Positions 32,081-43,920 of a stretch of DNA of 64,000 bases are shown in pieces. The position numbers were made by a program, and so were the translations under genes. Position 1 is the stretch's first letter; every line of letters begins with the position of its first letter. Under the pieces are notes generated by a model. That model made no database searches, had not been told where the DNA came from, and was given only the letters and a program-made list of their open reading frames with translations. The stretch is from Blastobasis lacticolella (Eukaryota; Arthropoda; Insecta; Lepidoptera; Blastobasidae). Location of the stretch: assembly GCA_905147135.1 (NCBI GenBank), contig LR990051.1:4240463-4304462 (forward strand). Reading direction: 5' to 3'.

Positions 32081-32977
32081 GACAACGCTCAACGTTCAAC
32101 GATAGGTACGTACAATGTACAATGACAAAGCTCAATGTTACGCGCAGATGCTGATGCTAATATAACTATTTATCAAGGTAACACTCAGTCCATATGGAGG
32201 GGGCAGGAGCAACTCTTCAAACTTCTCAGCTCGAAGTTCTTGTTAGTGGTCAGGTCGTGGCGATAGAAGACCTACATAGTCGGTCTTCATCTTCATCTTC
32301 GTAACTCTCGAGTTTAATGTCTCATCTTCAGCCAGTTCCATTAATCCAAACAAACGCCACATCCGTCCTTCGCTCATTCACGTCGCGACTATTATACGTT
32401 TGATTTATTGCAGCGATTTGTGCTCGATGAGTCGTAATTATAGAATCGTGTGTAACGTATTAATTACGTGCGCCGCGAGTGGTTTCGACGGGAATAGAAT
32501 AGACACGTAGTTTCCCACTGCTCGAGTTTACTGTGAGGACGGTGTCACACCAAACTTAGAGCGTGGTTCGTGTGGTTGTGACAATCGGAATGTTGTCGGG
32601 TCGTTTTTGGCATGCCTAGGTTGAATGATGACGTAAACTATGTCGTATGTGTTATATAATGGCATAAATTTTTTCAATAGCTTTGAAACATTCTGGTCCT
32701 TTTCGAATAATAGGTATAGCTACTTCTTATTTTAAGAAAAACTATCTGTATAAAAACATCTCAACAAGCGAAATATTAACAGACCCTTCGAAAATATCGA
32801 TACCTACTCGTTTGTGCCTGACTATAGCTCGATTAACGAAAGAATTCAGCTTCATATAAATGAAGTTCGATCATAATTACCAAATCAACCAATAAAATCT
32901 AATAAAATTTTGTTCGCGATTTAAAAAGCAATATGTATGTCTGTGGTTTATCAGATTTTCTATAAAATTTAAAGATT
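32081..32977. other. No gene seen
   Basis: No supported frame. Contains a short CATCTTCATCTTC run near 32285 and a CpG-richer area around 32390-32560. Confidence 0.55.
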
Positions 32978-33034
32978 CAAAGTTATACGGGATTTAAGAT
33001 TTGTATCGAAATATTAAATCCCGTGTAACTATGA
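32978..33034. other. Hairpin, 20-bp arms
   Basis: AGTTATACGGGATTTA (32981-32996) and TAAATCCCGTGTAACT (33015-33030) pair with one mismatch. The pairing continues a few bases outward. Loop about 18 nt. AT-rich surroundings; no known RNA recognised. Confidence 0.6.
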
Positions 33035-33479
33035 AAAGCTGTTACAAAAACTATTCCGTTTATTATACCGCACGTCTGAAGTTACCTTACATGCTTTTGG
33101 TGTAATAGAAGAGACAATTCTGTTCGATGTTCTTGATTTGCTGCTTATTGTTCAGTTCTTCTTGTGCAGTTTTGTTTCGTATTGTTAGCTGTTCAAATTG
33201 GCTTAGAAATCTTCAATGGCGGCTGCTTTTCTTCAATGTTTGTTTTTGTTGGTAATTTTGCAAATTGATGTTCGATACTGACGGTAACAATTTCTCTGGT
33301 TGTTACGTTTTTTCTACTGGTTTGCTGATTCTTCCATTGTCTACCTGAAGTCTTAAGATTGGACAAAAAATTTAGGTTAGTTTTAAAAGTTAAAGCAATA
33401 AAGATAAGATTTTTGAGAAACTTTTTTTCACAGAAAGTTATAACTCGCTTTAAGACGACAACGGAACAAAAGGATTTAT
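33035..33479. other. No gene seen
   Basis: The minus-strand frame at 33193-33486 (97 codons, Lys/Asn/Thr-rich) has no recognised motif and looks like chance in AT-rich DNA. Confidence 0.5.
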
Positions 33480-33850
33480 TGAACACTAGCTTTTGCCCGC
33501 TACATCTACCACCATTGAAAACGACCTCCCTAATGTATGAAAGCTTGTACTACGGAGAGGTCAAGCTGTATCTTCTACCCAACCGAAATAGATGAAACAT
33601 GGCCTAGATTTTATGTTGGACCCCCAATTACAAATCTGTGAAAAAGCCCTTCACTATATATTTCCATATTTCTTCTAGTTTAGCTGGTCTATGATGGTTC
33701 ACCATCAGGTGATCCAGTTTCCAAAATCAATGATACCCTATATGTTGCTTGGGCTTAATAGCTACACAACAAAAAAGTTTCATTTAAATCCGTCCAGTTG
33801 TTCTGGAGATTAGCGTGTACAAACAGACAAACCGATAAACAGACAGAATT
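33480..33850. repeat. Dispersed repeat-like segment
   Basis: Includes ACTAGCTTTTGCCCGCTACA, and at 33775-33850 AAGTTTCATTTAAATCCGTC, CAGTTGTTCTGGAGATTAGC and GACAAACCGATAAACAGACAG. These match, from memory, widespread lepidopteran dispersed-repeat blocks. Boundaries and class unresolved. Confidence 0.45.
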
Positions 33851-33884
33851 TCATCACTATTTCTTCATCAGATTCATCTTCAGT

Positions 33885-33965
33885 GGAGATTATGGCACAT
33901 CTCTCCATGTACCTATGTGGAGAAGGCTCAAGTCGAACTGCAGTGAACTGTTATGAGCTGTTGAT
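33885..33965 (+). mobile_element. Family A-like 3' fragment
   Basis: Reads GTGGAGATTATGGCACATCT, GGAGAAGGCTCAAGT, CTGCAGTGAACTGTTATGAG, CTGTTGATGG: the 3' third of family A, diverged. Confidence 0.55.
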
Positions 33966-34934
33966 GGGATGTGTGTACCCACTAGGATTGTTACCACTGG
34001 AATATTCTGTGCCATTTTTAACAAATAGGAACAACAATTCCCAGTTGTCCTGTGGTATCAAATTGGTACAACAATCCCGAGTTGTCCCAGTCGGAAGTGG
34101 AGTATTTTACGATTTGTAGTAAATAGATAGGTAGTGAAAACCACTTTGACTTTTCATCAGAGTCCATTCGGACGAAGTCGTAAGTAATCGTTGTACGCAA
34201 AAGGCACAGATAAATAATTTCAACAGGGAAATAAAAGTACTGACACACCACCGTTACCGTATAATGTGTTTTTTACGTGGCGTTGATGTTATCTATGCTA
34301 AATGCTAATTTTAATGTGAGAAGAAATGCGATTCTGTACGCACCTGTTTATTCGTATCTTTATATAACCACTACCGCTATTTATTAAAATGAGATAGTGT
34401 TACTGCCTATAAAGGAGGTAAATACGATATCGTTAGCAACTATCATATGCAAAACTTAGATTAAACACGCAATCTTGTAAAATCTAGTTTAGCAGTCACT
34501 ATAGAAAACGGTTCATATTACATTAAGGAATTTAATTAAGTTGGTTATAACTATCCACATAAATTATTTTGTATCTTAATGGTATATACTGATTTGTGGT
34601 AACACAAAGGTATTCGCTGTGTATATAATCAATTTGCAGCAATTACCATTCGGGTGACGTATAACTAAATATATTTTAATATCTATTAGGTATACCTATA
34701 GGTTTAGTTTCAATAAAACTTAGTAGATGTACGAAATACTTAATCCACAGTAACATATGTTACAATGAGAAGGAGTTACTTTTTGTCGATGTTCTGGGGA
34801 ATAGGTTCAATACAATTTTTAATAGTATACACATATTATTTTTCTGTTGCTACCGGTGAGTGAATTGCGTCCGTAAGGTTCCGTAAGGTCCGTCTCGTTG
34901 TCCGTCCTAAACCTTGACTTTGAGAATAGACTTA
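33966..34934. other. No gene seen
   Basis: AT-rich. Complementary frames near 33883-34251 have no motif. Confidence 0.55.
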
Positions 34935-35005
34935 TTAAGGACCATACATAGGGACAACCACTTTCCATCAGGTAGTCCGCTCCCTTGTTTGTAAAAATCA
35001 TGATA
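34935..35005 (+). mobile_element. CR1-like tail fragment
   Basis: CCACTTTCCATCAGGTAGTC, CGCTCCCTTGTTTGTAAAAA resembles the CR1-like CATCAGGTGG...CCGTTTGTCTGCC terminal block. Short and diverged. Confidence 0.45.
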
Positions 35006-35811
35006 TATCATCATGGGTGTCATCAGCTCCTGAGACTCCCCCTACCTCTCCTCCTCCCCAGCAGATGACCTTGGTACACCTCGCTTCGCCAACAATTGGT
35101 GGCACACCTAACGAGTGGCAAGCTTTTTGTGGTGCCAAATTTGGGATAACCTAGTTGCTTATTCGTCCATCGATTGATATAGAAAAAAAAACACGAAGTC
35201 ACAAGCAAAAGCTAGTATGTAACCTAAGTTATAATATTACAATTTACAACGGAGCGGAAACGACTTATCCGTCTCAGCGCAGGCTGACAGCCCCGCATTA
35301 CGTGGCCAAATTACTCAACAGAAATAACATACACGTCTCTGGGACCGCACACCCGTCAATTTGACTCCATCATACCTGTGATTAGGGTCCCGGAGACGCT
35401 CTACCATGCCATTACGCGCTCTTAGGTGCGTATTACGTATCTTATTACTGGCGCACTAAATATGCGGCGCGAACTTGTGCCGCTCAATTTGAGCTGGGCG
35501 TATTGAAAATTTGAATTATTACGGCCTGTGTGGGTGAGAATAGGTCTTTGTTGATACCAGGGCATCGTCCGATTGCCCTTACGATAGTTTGTTTTCGTCT
35601 TTTTTCAACTAATGTAGTGACATGAGCAGAAAGTTGATTGATTGGAAAGTGATTGGTACGTTAGTATTTTTCGCTCATAACATCAAGGTACGAGTATTAC
35701 TTTCAGGCACAGAGAATAAATAAACTACGTACAATTTAGGTTAAAAATACAGGTGTTTGTATTTTGGAAACGTCTTAAAAATACACTGTAACATTATGAG
35801 TACCAATTCAG
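35006..35811. other. No gene seen
   Basis: Contains a CpG-richer stretch at 35370-35510. Small frames lack motifs. Confidence 0.55.
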
Positions 35812-36042
35812 AATAGCTGCAAAACGATTAGTTTTAGAAACATGAATCTAGTGTCATTGTTTAGCGTCTATAGTCATTGTGGCCAATATTTATAGAAAGC
35901 GCAGGTTTCGTTAATTCAATACAGTGCCCCACCGCCTTACTCGCCCCCGACTCAAATTCAAGGTCAAAACAGCGAGCTGACTATATTCACTAAACAATGG
36001 CACTAGATTCATGTTTCCAAGACTAATAGTTTTGCAGTTATT
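35812..36042. mobile_element. Palindromic MITE, 53-bp terminal inverted repeats
   Basis: Left arm 35812-35864 and right arm 35990-36042 match as inverted repeats at 48 of 53 positions, including the exact block AAACATGAATCTAGTG. The 125-bp interior is non-coding. No clear target duplication was resolved. Confidence 0.82.
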
Positions 36043-36344
36043 AAGGTAAGACCAAATGTCCACCAGTTCTTTTTCTTGGTACTTATAAAAAATTTAAAAA
36101 GGTTTGTTTACGCATAGTGCATTTAAAAATAAAGTAAAGCAGCATTATCTAATGTCTGTAGTGGGGTAATTGTGTGTGCTGTGGTTCTGGGTTTTTGTCT
36201 GGTATTTATTATTTATTTATGGATCTGTGGGTATTTTGTTGTGAAAATGTATGTATTTTCTTTTTTTGTATATTTTTTGTCATAAGTGATGCTTTTGTGT
36301 GCACTACCTGTCTGTTGTTTTAATCCTGTGCTTCTCTCCATACT

Positions 36345-36475
36345 AAGGTTGTCTGGAAGAGATCACATTAGTGATAAGACCGCCCTTTGTACTATCTACC
36401 ATATTTTTTGTATCTGTACTTGTGTTCTATGGTGTGCAATAAAGAGTTTTGTATTGTATTGTATTGTATAGTGCT
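36345..36475 (+). mobile_element. Non-LTR retrotransposon 3' UTR with TATTG tail
   Basis: Reads GTCTGGAAGAGATCACATTA, GTGATAAGACCGCCCTTTGT, GGTGTGCAATAAAGAGT and then TTTGTATTGTATTGTATTG. The CTGGAAGAGAT...GATAAGACCGCC...GTGCAATAAAGAG order is a recurrent lepidopteran LINE 3' UTR. The pentanucleotide tail is the terminal repeat. Confidence 0.75.
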
Positions 36476-36529
36476 TATAGCTCATAGTTCTGGCTTGTAA
36501 TTGTTGAAACATACATACCCAAAGGTACG

Positions 36530-36640
36530 ACTCAGGAAATCCCATTGTGGGATAAGCCCGCCTTGGCAATGTATTTTATATCACTTTTGTTATATAGTTC
36601 TAAGGTATTTAATGCAATAAAGAGTTTACATACATACATA
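36530..36640 (+). mobile_element. Non-LTR retrotransposon 3' UTR with TACA tail
   Basis: Has GGAAATCCCATTGTGGGATA, AGCCCGCCTTGGCAATG, then TAATGCAATAAAGAGTTTAC and ATACATACATA. Related to the tail at 4432 and inserted 60 bp after another AATAAAGAG tail. Confidence 0.7.
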
Positions 36641-36677
36641 GGTACATACTCAGTAAACGCAGGTTAATGTGTAATGC

Positions 36678-36722
36678 ATAACGTATATGAGAAATATATT
36701 ATATATTGTATTTCTCATACGG
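36678..36722. other. Hairpin
   Basis: CGTATATGAGAAATA and TATTTCTCATACG pair around an AT-rich loop. No known RNA recognised. Confidence 0.5.
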
Positions 36723-37027
36723 CGTCCACTTTAACAGTTTGCTGTCAGTTATTCACCTTTCCGAGAGCCTCCGTCGTTTGTGTCGGTAAATAAACACGAG
36801 TCAGAAAGACCTCTCATTATATCGGACGGAGATTACAGATGCGCGCGCAAATTGCACGTCTCGACGTCAAATTGACGGTTAGGGACGTCTGTCGGACCTC
36901 GTTTAGTGGCTACGGCCTCACTTCGTAACCTGCTGGGTGGACTTTCGATTCTGTGCGCCATTCTTATACCACAGTAAAAGATTTACTTGGATAAGTAAGT
37001 TTACATTATTTTTTTAATACTACTAAA
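36723..37027. other. No gene seen; CpG-richer patch
   Basis: GC-richer than its surroundings from 36730 to 36960, with GATGCGCGCGCAAATT and GACGTC motifs. No frame. Confidence 0.5.
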
Positions 37028-37140
37028 ATACAAATGGTGGCAAATAAGCTTACGGCCTGCCTGATGGTAAGCAGTCACCGGAAGTTTGCAATACCAGGGG
37101 CATCACCTACGCGTTGCCGACCCCGTAAAACCGTACCGGA
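37028..37140 (-). mobile_element. CR1-like 3' end, antisense
   Basis: The plus strand reads ATGGTGGCAAATAAGCTTAC, GGCCTGCCTGATGGTAAGCA, GTCACCGGAAGTTTGCAATA, CCAGGGGCATCACCTACGCG and TTGCCGACCCC. Same subfamily as 11452 and 23690. Confidence 0.78.
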
Positions 37141-37424
37141 CTTAAGACCGTATTTGTTGTTTCAATATCAGGAATGTATGGTAGGTAGGTCTTCATTTTA
37201 TTCTCTCACACATACCTAGGTACTCAAGCTGCTGTGAGGGGGCTAGAGGGCCTTACCCTACCTCCAACTCCATTGCTCAAGCCAATTTTAGCTGCTCGAG
37301 GTCCCTTTGCTAACAGACGAACGAGGCTCTGGCGAATAGGCTTTCTGTAAGGAGTTGTGTGGGTCAAAAGGTAGCCATCGCACGTAAAAAGTCCACAGTA
37401 TACGATTATTACCTAACTGACGGA

Positions 37425-37668
37425 AAGTCAGATAACCTCGACCAAGTTTACTTAAACTCAAATATTTTCTAACTACAGAATCGATTGTAATGAATCTTAG
37501 CTAACAACCATCTGGATTAAACTGCCTTTAAAATAGAGATAACCGCATCCAAATCGATCCATCCGTTCATGAGCTACGATTCTACAGACAGGTACACAAA
37601 GCTACAGATAAACAGATACATACGACAAACTTATAACACCTCTCTTTTTTTCGTCGGAGGTTAAAATA
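37425..37668 (+). repeat. Dispersed repeat family D, copy 2
   Basis: GATAACCTCGACCAAGTTTA, TAACTACAGAATCGA, AATCGATCCATCCGTTCATG, AGCTACGATTCTACAGACAG, ACACAAAGCTACAG and a closing CACCTCTCTTTTTTTCGTCG. The same block order as at 60975 and, more weakly, 2940. Confidence 0.72.
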
Positions 37669-37671
37669 TAA

Positions 37672-37755
37672 GCCGAAGACCGAAGGAAGTAGACGAGAAA
37701 GAGTAGAAAAACGAACCCTGGCAGAAGCCGGGATTAATGATGATAATGATACCAA
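37672..37755 (+). pseudogene. RTE-like C-terminal fragment, degraded
   Basis: AGCCGAAGACCGAAGGAAGT, GAACCCTGGCAGAAGCCGGG then ATTAATGATGATAATGATA. It is a diverged version of the DAEDRxKWRR...GRSRD end with a GAT-like tail, as at 18240. Directly abuts the family D repeat. Confidence 0.6.
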
Positions 37756-37847
37756 CTCAACGCGCAGTAGGTATACTGAATGCAAAAGAGCTAGGTTCAT
37801 TTCATCACCTGTGTTTCATGACACTTTACTTCACAAGTGACTCATAT

Positions 37848-38030
37848 TTTTTATGTTATACGGCAGGCAAATAGGCAAGCGGGCCTATAGACATCAGCAA
37901 CAAAAAGGGAGTTACCACTGCGTTGCCCGCCTCTAAATAGACCTCTAATATACCTCATGAACGATTCCATGTCATAGTCCAAAGGAAACACTGGCTGGGA
38001 CTCATAAACGTGCTTTACCAGTTAGGCAAT
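37848..38030 (-). pseudogene. CR1-like C-terminus and 3' UTR, antisense
   Basis: On the minus strand a frame reads YESQPVFPLDYDMESFMRYI, RGLFRGGQRSGNSLFVADVY, RPAC, the same ending as the 22495 copy (VFTLDYDMGSFKRYIRGLFGG). The 3' UTR then reads GCCTATTTGCCTGCCGTATA. The plus strand shows the familiar ATACGGCAGGCAAATAGGCA. Roughly 25-30% diverged, same subfamily. Confidence 0.82.
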
Positions 38031-38621
38031 AAACAGCACATTGCAGTTGTGACTGTCCACTCTCAAATCCATCTGACATAGGTAATTATCATCCTGCCTA
38101 TCCCGACTTCTCTGTCCTAGCAACCTCATACCATAAGTCTCCCGCGAGTGCTTTTCCTGATTTTGGCAGACTTAGGTACCTATTTCCAACGCTTGCGTGA
38201 TTTATACAACGTATAACCAAACCAGCGCAGACAGGCCTCTTCACGTCATGCAATACACCTAAAAATAATCACCTAAATGCATCACATCAAGCTATTGTTA
38301 AAATATTTTGTGGAAACGTGAAGTTAATTAGCACAGAAATCTTCTCAAATTAATGTTATCCATATTATTACTAATTTAGTTTTTACGCGCAATAAGCACT
38401 GAGTTGAATTGGATGGAATTACATTGTCAGTGATAAAAATGTTCTCTAAAAACTCATAACTATCATGTTACTAAATATTTTTGGTAGTTTGTTTGTAGCT
38501 TTTAATTTGCTATTAGCTTTAACTTGGACCCTGGCTGATAGTTTAGAAGAATTAGTGATAGGACAAAGAAAAAGACCCAATAACATCTAATATACTATAA
38601 ATAAAATAATTATCACATCAG
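38031..38621. other. No gene seen
   Basis: AT-rich. Nothing supported. Confidence 0.6.
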
Positions 38622-38845
38622 AGACATGGCAAACAAGCGTACGGCCGTCCTGAAGGTAAGCAGTTATAGTAGCAGTTAGGTTAAATTTCCTGCAAAATCT
38701 TATGACGCCTTCCTAAGAGTACTCACGAAAATCTATAGGTAGGGAGCTCATTCCACATGCAAGCAAGGATGAAAGTTTCTCTAGAACAGAAATTTACTTC
38801 TGCAGAAGTAAATGGAAACTCGTACCTGTAAATGCACTGGCTATC
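38622..38845 (-). pseudogene. CR1-like 3' end with WNELP remnant, antisense
   Basis: The plus strand opens ATGGCAAACAAGCGTACGGC and CTGAAGGTAAGCAGTTA. On the minus strand, further upstream in the element, one frame gives TFILACMWNELPTY, aligning with FLARTIRMWNELPAT of the 22495 copy. Frames are broken between this block and the tail. Confidence 0.72.
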
Positions 38846-40710
38846 TTATTATCCAAACCGGAACACTACAAAGGAAACATTGTTTTCAGGTAAAAGAATT
38901 AGATAAAATAGTGGTGCTTTCCAAATTGATGCCTTAGCATGACAAAGTCATACCACAGGCAGTGAAAGGGCCTAAAAGCATCAGTCAACAAAAATAATTT
39001 TCTACCCGCATTATTTTAATCAGCTTTCTTTTCTATGCAACAAGATCACCCATTTTACTGAAGCGATGGTCTAATGCTCACCTTTACTATGACCTGTGAC
39101 TGGATATGCTAAGAATATTATAGTGGTTTGGATAATTTTGGAGGAGAGAACAAATAAATGACGGTTTGTCTTATTCGATTTTTTTTAATATCCCTATATC
39201 TAATATTGGCATATAAAAAATACCAGCCAATCACCGCAAGAAACGCAGCGGGGCGCGCGCTAACTCCGCATTTGTGCTAGCGCTACCTAAAACCGCGGGT
39301 GGTCTTTTATTTTCTAAAAGTTAATTAATGAATAAATGAATACGTTTGCAATGAATATTCATGTTCATAATCAGATTTCGCCGTGGAACACAGCTGGTGT
39401 GCTATTCTCCAAGTGTTTTGCAGCCAAATGGAAGAATTTAACGACTCAGAAGCAGCTCGACACGCTTTATATTACTTCCTAGTTGTTTATTGCCGATTCA
39501 ATATTTAGATTCAGGCTCAATCAAGCGTAGATTATTCAAATTGGATGCCTGATTAGGTTTGTTTGGGTGCGCAACTTTCTATTTTCTTTCTCATTTGATG
39601 TCCTGGAGTTTGTACCCCTTTATGGTGAAGCTGGTTAGGTTTGAATTGATCAGTAATATTATTAACAAGATTTTGCTCTTGTAAAAAAAGGAATATTTAA
39701 GTTTTGCATTATTTTGTTACCCTACAAAGGTTATAAATGTGAAAGTTTGTTTAATTGCTGAGACGCTGTATTAATCACGCAAATTACAATATTTACTTTT
39801 GTCACTGAATCGACAAAATTATCATTACTTAGTTTCATTAAGATTTTGCACGAAGCACGGACACAAAGGGGCTTCACAACGTGTATGGGATAAACGCAAA
39901 CCTAATAACATCAACCAGTAAATTTTAATCATTTATTTTTTACTGCGTCCATAAGTAGCTTGTAATAACAAAAACCTCATACACGGCCCTCCAGTTATGA
40001 GAAATCCGAATTATCCTCATTACATAAGGCGAATAATAATAACAATTAACTACAATTTTTTGTGCAAATTAAACGTTTACGCTTTTAAGAATTGCGAATT
40101 CCCTTTCACGCTTGGCCAAATTAAATGTTGAAAAGTCCACGATTGGCAGCCATTAGCATATTTCCTTCAATTCGTAATTGCACGCCGTTTTGGGAGCTGT
40201 CAAATATTTGGCCCCACAATGGTGTTTTAACTGGATTGCTTGCGAAATTCTTCGCAGCGACGTTCTTGTCGTTATTTCTACATCATTACAAGTTTTTACC
40301 GCAAGTGGTAGTTTGCGAGATTGATGGTGATTGGTGGTGATTTCTGGAACGTCAAACTCTGATGGGTTTTTGTGGGTCACGTTGACTGTTTTGACGTTGA
40401 GGCTTTTTAGGTCGGTATATGATTTGGAAGAATAAGCTGTAATTGTTTCCTTTAGAGTCCTCATCTTCGCAAGGATTTCTGTTTGTTGTGATCTAACTAA
40501 TATTTTATTACCAGAAAATATTTTTTAAAAACAGACAAAATGAAAGGGTATTTACATTGAAAGAAGAAAAGGAAAAATTTTAAAAGCACTAACATACCTA
40601 CGCCTTAAAAATTTAAAATGTCGTCCACACCGCTGCCTGGTGGAATTGTGCCCAGAAAGCTGGCTGCGTTACCTCGTTGAATAGCAATGCTTATTCTCTG
40701 ACCTGAATAT
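38846..40710. other. No gene seen
   Basis: AT-rich with a CpG-richer patch at 39225-39300. Complementary frames at 40125-40464 (71 and 103 codons) have no motif. No repeat recognised. Confidence 0.6.
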
Positions 40711-40970
40711 GGCCGTGTGGTGTCCGGCAGAGTAAAATAGTACTAACCCCTTACACTTGTGGGTGTCGTACAAGGCGACTAATGTTTCCGAGGCAAAAGA
40801 TCTAGAGTCTCCGTAGGCTGGAAAATGGGCAGTAGCGTTATCCATTGTTATATTTACAACACTGCGATCTTCAACCCGCCTGCCTAGCGTGGAAATTATG
40901 GCAATAACCTCCCCTATCGTAGGAGAGGCCCTTAGTCCTGCAATGGACTGTTATGGGCTGTGATGATGAT
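40711..40970 (+). mobile_element. Family A retroposon, complete
   Basis: GGCCGTGTGGTGTCCGGCAG to GGGCTGTGATGATGAT, with a handful more substitutions than the 27204 copy. No convincing target duplication was resolved, suggesting somewhat greater age. Confidence 0.85.
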
Positions 40971-41686
40971 TCTCCGTCTAAGAAACGAGCCAGCTCTCCG
41001 GTCACCTGTGGTGTTTATTAGTCTTTAACAAATTTCTGAAAACACAAATAGATTTCCTCAAGATTGTTTTCCTCTCCGTTAATACTTAAAATTCATAAAT
41101 TTATTGGCAGGCGAATGTTTGCTTTGCAATGCGGCCTGACTCGGACGCCTGCCTTTGCAGGGTTCTATCCGTTAGCGGGGTAACAACTTGGGCACCAAAC
41201 CTTCTTTTAGTTATTGTTTCTAGAATCGTTGGCCAGGTGTTGACACCACACCGTAATCGTGACAACATTATTAATTCTGTCGAATGAAAGGCGGTGAGAC
41301 GTCTACTTGGCTGGGGTGAATATTAATGTATTAATTACTAATGGTAATTGCTTAGGGGAACTTTCAATCGCTGGAATCTAGCTCGTTATAATAGTGGTGT
41401 TTATGAGCTATGAAAGTGTGAGAGGGATTTATGTGAAAGCTTTCAATTTAACTGAGGCTGCGTGCGCACTGGATTTAGTATAAACTATAAACGTAACAAT
41501 CATACTTATTTATGATAACTGTTTTATATAATATCAGCTCAGTATTCATGGTGACAACGCAACTGTTTTTGTAATAATTTGGTACATTACGTGTAATAGC
41601 AGGAGTTATTGCAGTCAACAATTGTTAAAAATGCATTTGCAACACGACATTTTTACCTATTTCAAACCGAGATTTACAACATAATT
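40971..41686. other. No gene seen
   Basis: Nothing supported. Confidence 0.6.
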
Positions 41687-41869
41687 GGAAGATTAGGGTG
41701 CCCGCACACGGTCGGGCAACCCGGATATCGCTGGATGGATGAAATTCTGAAAGACCTGCTACTAGGAATCTTCGATTGGCAGGAGATGGCGCAGGATAGG
41801 TAGAGGTGGCGATCTCTGGTGTCGGAGGCCAAGATCCACTTTGGGTCGCTGAGCCATCACAGTAAGTAG
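41687..41869 (+). pseudogene. RTE/BovB-like C-terminal fragment, second lineage
   Basis: The frame reads GRLGCPHTVGQPGYRWMDEI, LKDLLLGIFDWQEMAQDR, one stop at 41801, then RWRSLVSEAKIHFGSLSHHS, K and a terminal stop at 41867. The GRP...RWxDEIxxDL...DWxExAQDRxxWRSLVxxAKxxxGSLS order identifies an RTE/BovB-like polyprotein C-terminus, different from the WRSLGEAYxQQW lineage elsewhere in the window. The single in-frame stop replaces a residue between R and R in an otherwise continuous frame, so this copy is only lightly decayed. Confidence 0.85.
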
Positions 41870-41937
41870 GTAAATAAATGAGCGCAGTAAATTATGAAAA
41901 CGAATTTCTCTTAGAACACTACTTTCTCAAGACAAAA

Positions 41938-42026
41938 GATAGTACCTACTCGTCGAGCTTTACATTTCGAATGACAGCTGTTAAACTGAACTGTCATCAA
42001 AAATGTAGATCTCGACGAGGACTATC
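41938..42026. other. Imperfect ~89-nt hairpin
   Basis: Arms 41950-41977 and 41991-42018 pair at 23 of 28 positions around a 13-nt loop (CTGTTAAACTGAA). Weaker pairing continues outward with GATAGTACC against GGACTATC. Size and mismatches resemble a microRNA precursor or a small MITE. No known microRNA seed was recognised. Confidence 0.55.
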
Positions 42027-43777
42027 ATATCTCTTTAGGAACTAGTATTCTAGGATTAATAGTTTCAGAGTTATAACGGTTTGAAGTTGTTGTTGTGTAA
42101 ATATTCTTTTTCGTCTTTGTGCTTTTCTGGCATAGATATTTTGGCTTTTAGTGTTTCCGTTGGTATAAATCTATCCCAATCTTAGCGATTATAGAAATAG
42201 ACGACGCCATTTAACAGCTATAAATCCTGTATATGTGTTTGTGTGTTTAAGTTACAGTTGGAGTAGAAGTAAATCAGTAGCTATAACTTCATACAGCAAA
42301 TACCAGACTCCAAAGAGAAATGAAAAAAGAAAATATTCTGACCAAAATAGGTTAAATGCGAAATTTAATGGCCACCGTAAATTTGGAACATAATTTTTAC
42401 AGCCATACCCTAAATGATAGCGGGATTCGCAGTCTTTGATGATTTCATAGCGGCGTATAAATTATGGGAAAGATTTACGGCCATATCCGATACTGTATAA
42501 AGTTGCTTTGATGTCATTTTTCATGAGCATAAATTTTTCAACGTAACATAAAGAGAGCTCCACGCGTTATTAGACATGGAAATTGTTTAACGATCTACGG
42601 TCACGAAGGATGACGAACAGTGGGTTACCTTACATTTGACAGAAATGTACACAAATATCCATAAAGTGTAAAGTGACATATACCAGTTGCTATGCATAAA
42701 AATTTATTTAGGGACAATAATGATTATTAGACTGAAAATGAGATATTTACGAATGAGATGTTATGAACTAGAGAAAAGAAAAATAGGATAGGAATTCATT
42801 AGCAAATTACGACTGCATTTCGTGGAAAACGCTTTGAATATTATTGTTAAATCCTTCAAATCTGTTTTTGTATCAAAGAAATTTGTTCTATTTCCTACTG
42901 GCGGTACACTTTGTAATGCAACACCAACGGAGGCCATTTATGTTATACGCCATAAAGCCGTGTGTGCGTCGGCTTCACACGTCGCCTCTCCTCGAATAAA
43001 TCAGCCTTTACAACTGCATAAATTTGTCGATGGAGCGATTTTCGTATCCGGTGGGGCTTTATTCGCTCCACATCCTGTTTGCTTTGAGCTGTACTAGACA
43101 CGTAACTCACGAGACCCGCCCCGATCCCCTCCTTCTCTTAATACGCAGATCTCCGCTTGGTAAAAAAGACTTGCACCAGAGGCCACCAATGTCTGGTCAC
43201 AGCTTTGTTCTAGGAAGGCACGCAGTGATAAATAAGTAAAGTTCGTATTGAGCCGTAAAAAGTTTGACGACCGCATCTTTGTTTACGCAAAGACTCAAAG
43301 ACTCGGTGCGGAATTTAGAATCGCAATCCTAACTCTGCCATTTATACTCACCACTATCTATACATCTGCTCCTTTCCCATCTCTTGCATGTCTGATATGT
43401 AAATCATCAACGATAATCGACGTCGTGTGTGTAATAGTTTTAGCTCAATCATCTTGAGGAGGCTAATCCGCATCACCAATATACACCGCGTCATGTCAAA
43501 TAACAGATTGAGTAGCCCATCAGTCTTCCCCGAGACCGTCCAAAGTCATTGTCGCGACGGGAATCGAAGCACACAACGAGGGGGCCTAATCGCATTAGTG
43601 CGACGTTGATCGTCTATCCATCATAGTGCGGGCTGGCTGTTGTGGAAACACAGACTATTATCGGACAAGGAGTCGGTAAACAATTTGGCCACGGATTGAG
43701 TTAGTCCGTTTTTGATTACGGTTTGAAGGAAATAGTTTTTGTTGATTTAGTAAATGCTGGCATTGGTTAAGTTTATA
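42027..43777. other. No gene seen
   Basis: Small frames at 42822-43609 lie in slightly CpG-richer DNA and carry no recognised motif. Confidence 0.55.
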
Positions 43778-43920
43778 CTAGCGAGTCGCCTAGGCTTCGC
43801 ACCTTAACAAATTATACACCATCCCCATCAATCATCTGTCTATTGATGAAAACTGCATGAAAATCCGTTCAGTAGTTAATGAGTTTATTTTAGAACAGAC
43901 AGAGTTTTATAATATGCAGT
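43778..43920 (+). repeat. Dispersed repeat fragment
   Basis: Opens ACTAGCGAGTCGCCTAGGCT and continues ATCATCTGTCTATTGATGAA, AACTGCATGAAAATCCGTTC, AGTAGTTAATGAGTT and GAACAGACAGAGTTTTATAA. I recognise this order from lepidopteran dispersed repeats. Class unresolved. Confidence 0.55.

Noticed and set aside
36441..36475. AATAAAGAG as a host gene polyadenylation signal
   Set aside because: It sits in a recognisable LINE 3' UTR followed by a pentanucleotide tail, so it is the retrotransposon's own signal.
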